Made by a program: the position numbers and the translations under genes. From assembly GCA_043721775.1 (NCBI GenBank), contig JAYSQA010000261.1:1-6406 (forward strand): 6,406 nt of DNA, given 5' to 3'. This document shows positions 6,308 to 6,406 of this stretch, piece by piece. This DNA is from Stagnihabitans sp043721775 (lineage in GTDB: Bacteria; Pseudomonadota; Alphaproteobacteria; Rhodobacterales; Rhodobacteraceae). The number at the start of each line of letters is the position of its first letter. Position 1 is the first letter of the stretch. The notes below the pieces were generated by a model. It was not told the DNA's origin. It saw only the letters and a program-made list of their open reading frames with translations, and did not search any database.

Positions 6308-6325
6308 GGCTCTGTTGCACAAATC
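6308..6325. repeat. Terminal inverted repeat of an IS903-like element
   Basis: GGCTCTGTTGCACAAATC agrees at 15 of 18 positions with the IS903 terminal repeat as I recall it (GGCTTTGTTGAATAAATC). Oxygenase coding sequence stops exactly here. The partner repeat and the other copy of the target duplication lie outside the window. Confidence 0.7.
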
Positions 6326-6361
6326 ATTCAGAGGTCGAATTTCCCCTTTCCCCGAACGGAT

Positions 6362-6406
6362 TCATCCCACGCGCTGCGTGATCGGGGTTCCGAGTTCTGT
6401 GAAGCG
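6362..6406 (-). CDS. IS5-family transposase, last 14 codons (partial)
   Basis: The minus strand reads RFTELGTPITQRVG followed by TGA at 6364-6362. This resembles the usual end of IS903-like IS5 transposases in alphaproteobacteria (of the type RFT-LG-P-T---VG), which lies about 50 bp inside the terminal repeat, as here. The catalytic DDE residues are outside the window, so completeness and activity cannot be judged. Confidence 0.6.
   Translation of the reverse strand, partial: RFTELGTPITQRVG

Larger units (their letters stand above)
6308..6406 (-). mobile_element. Insertion sequence end, IS5 family (IS903-like), runs off the window
   Basis: The last 99 bases are the end of an insertion sequence inserted in the Rieske gene just before the CKGAVVCPFHGW codons. 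The outer 18 bases are an IS903-type repeat, followed by a short non-coding margin and then the last codons of a minus-strand transposase. The transposase 3' end therefore faces the operon. An outward promoter driving the downstream genes cannot be seen in this end. Confidence 0.75.

Noticed and set aside
6368..6380. Short palindrome CACGC-GCT-GCGTG
   Set aside because: It lies inside the transposase coding end and is too short to argue for a separate element.

Overview
The window is GC-rich DNA with alphaproteobacterial character. Codon use, the protein families and a decayed IS903-like element suggest a Rhodobacteraceae-type host, but this is inferred from family resemblance and not from a marker gene.

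Left part (1-1768): the last codons of an unidentified plus-strand gene (3-74); a small hypothetical minus-strand gene whose start seems displaced by a 1-nt shift (130-446); a small intact cupin (625-987, minus); and, divergently, an intact DUF1349 / concanavalin-like protein (1187-1768, plus). About 200 bp between the last two must hold both promoters.

Right part (1788-6307): one minus-strand operon, read from high to low coordinates. Its order is Rieske non-heme iron oxygenase; PotF/PotD-type periplasmic binding protein with a Tat-like signal; PotA-type ATPase; a permease that looks like the N-terminus of PotB fused to the C-terminal half of PotC; and a DMSP-lyase-family (DddQ-like) metalloprotein that overlaps the permease stop by ATGA. 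The original layout probably imported a small cationic or zwitterionic compound, such as a quaternary amine, a betaine or the sulfonium DMSP. The Rieske oxygenase and the lyase-like cupin would then have catabolised it. The substrate is an inference.

The operon is visibly decaying. An IS903-like (IS5 family) element cuts the Rieske gene at 6308. The same gene also carries a +1 shift in a T-run at 5656-5659 and a Trp-to-TGA nonsense codon at 5573-5575. The binding-protein start is ATA where ATG is expected, behind a good Shine-Dalgarno site. The ATPase has a -1 shift near 4072-4074. A large in-frame deletion near 3085 removed most of potB and the first part of potC. Only the lyase-like gene is fully open, although it lies downstream of all the damage. 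The neighbours at 625-1768 are intact, so decay is concentrated in the operon.

No tRNA, rRNA, CRISPR array or origin was seen, and no gene-free stretch exceeds 300 bases.
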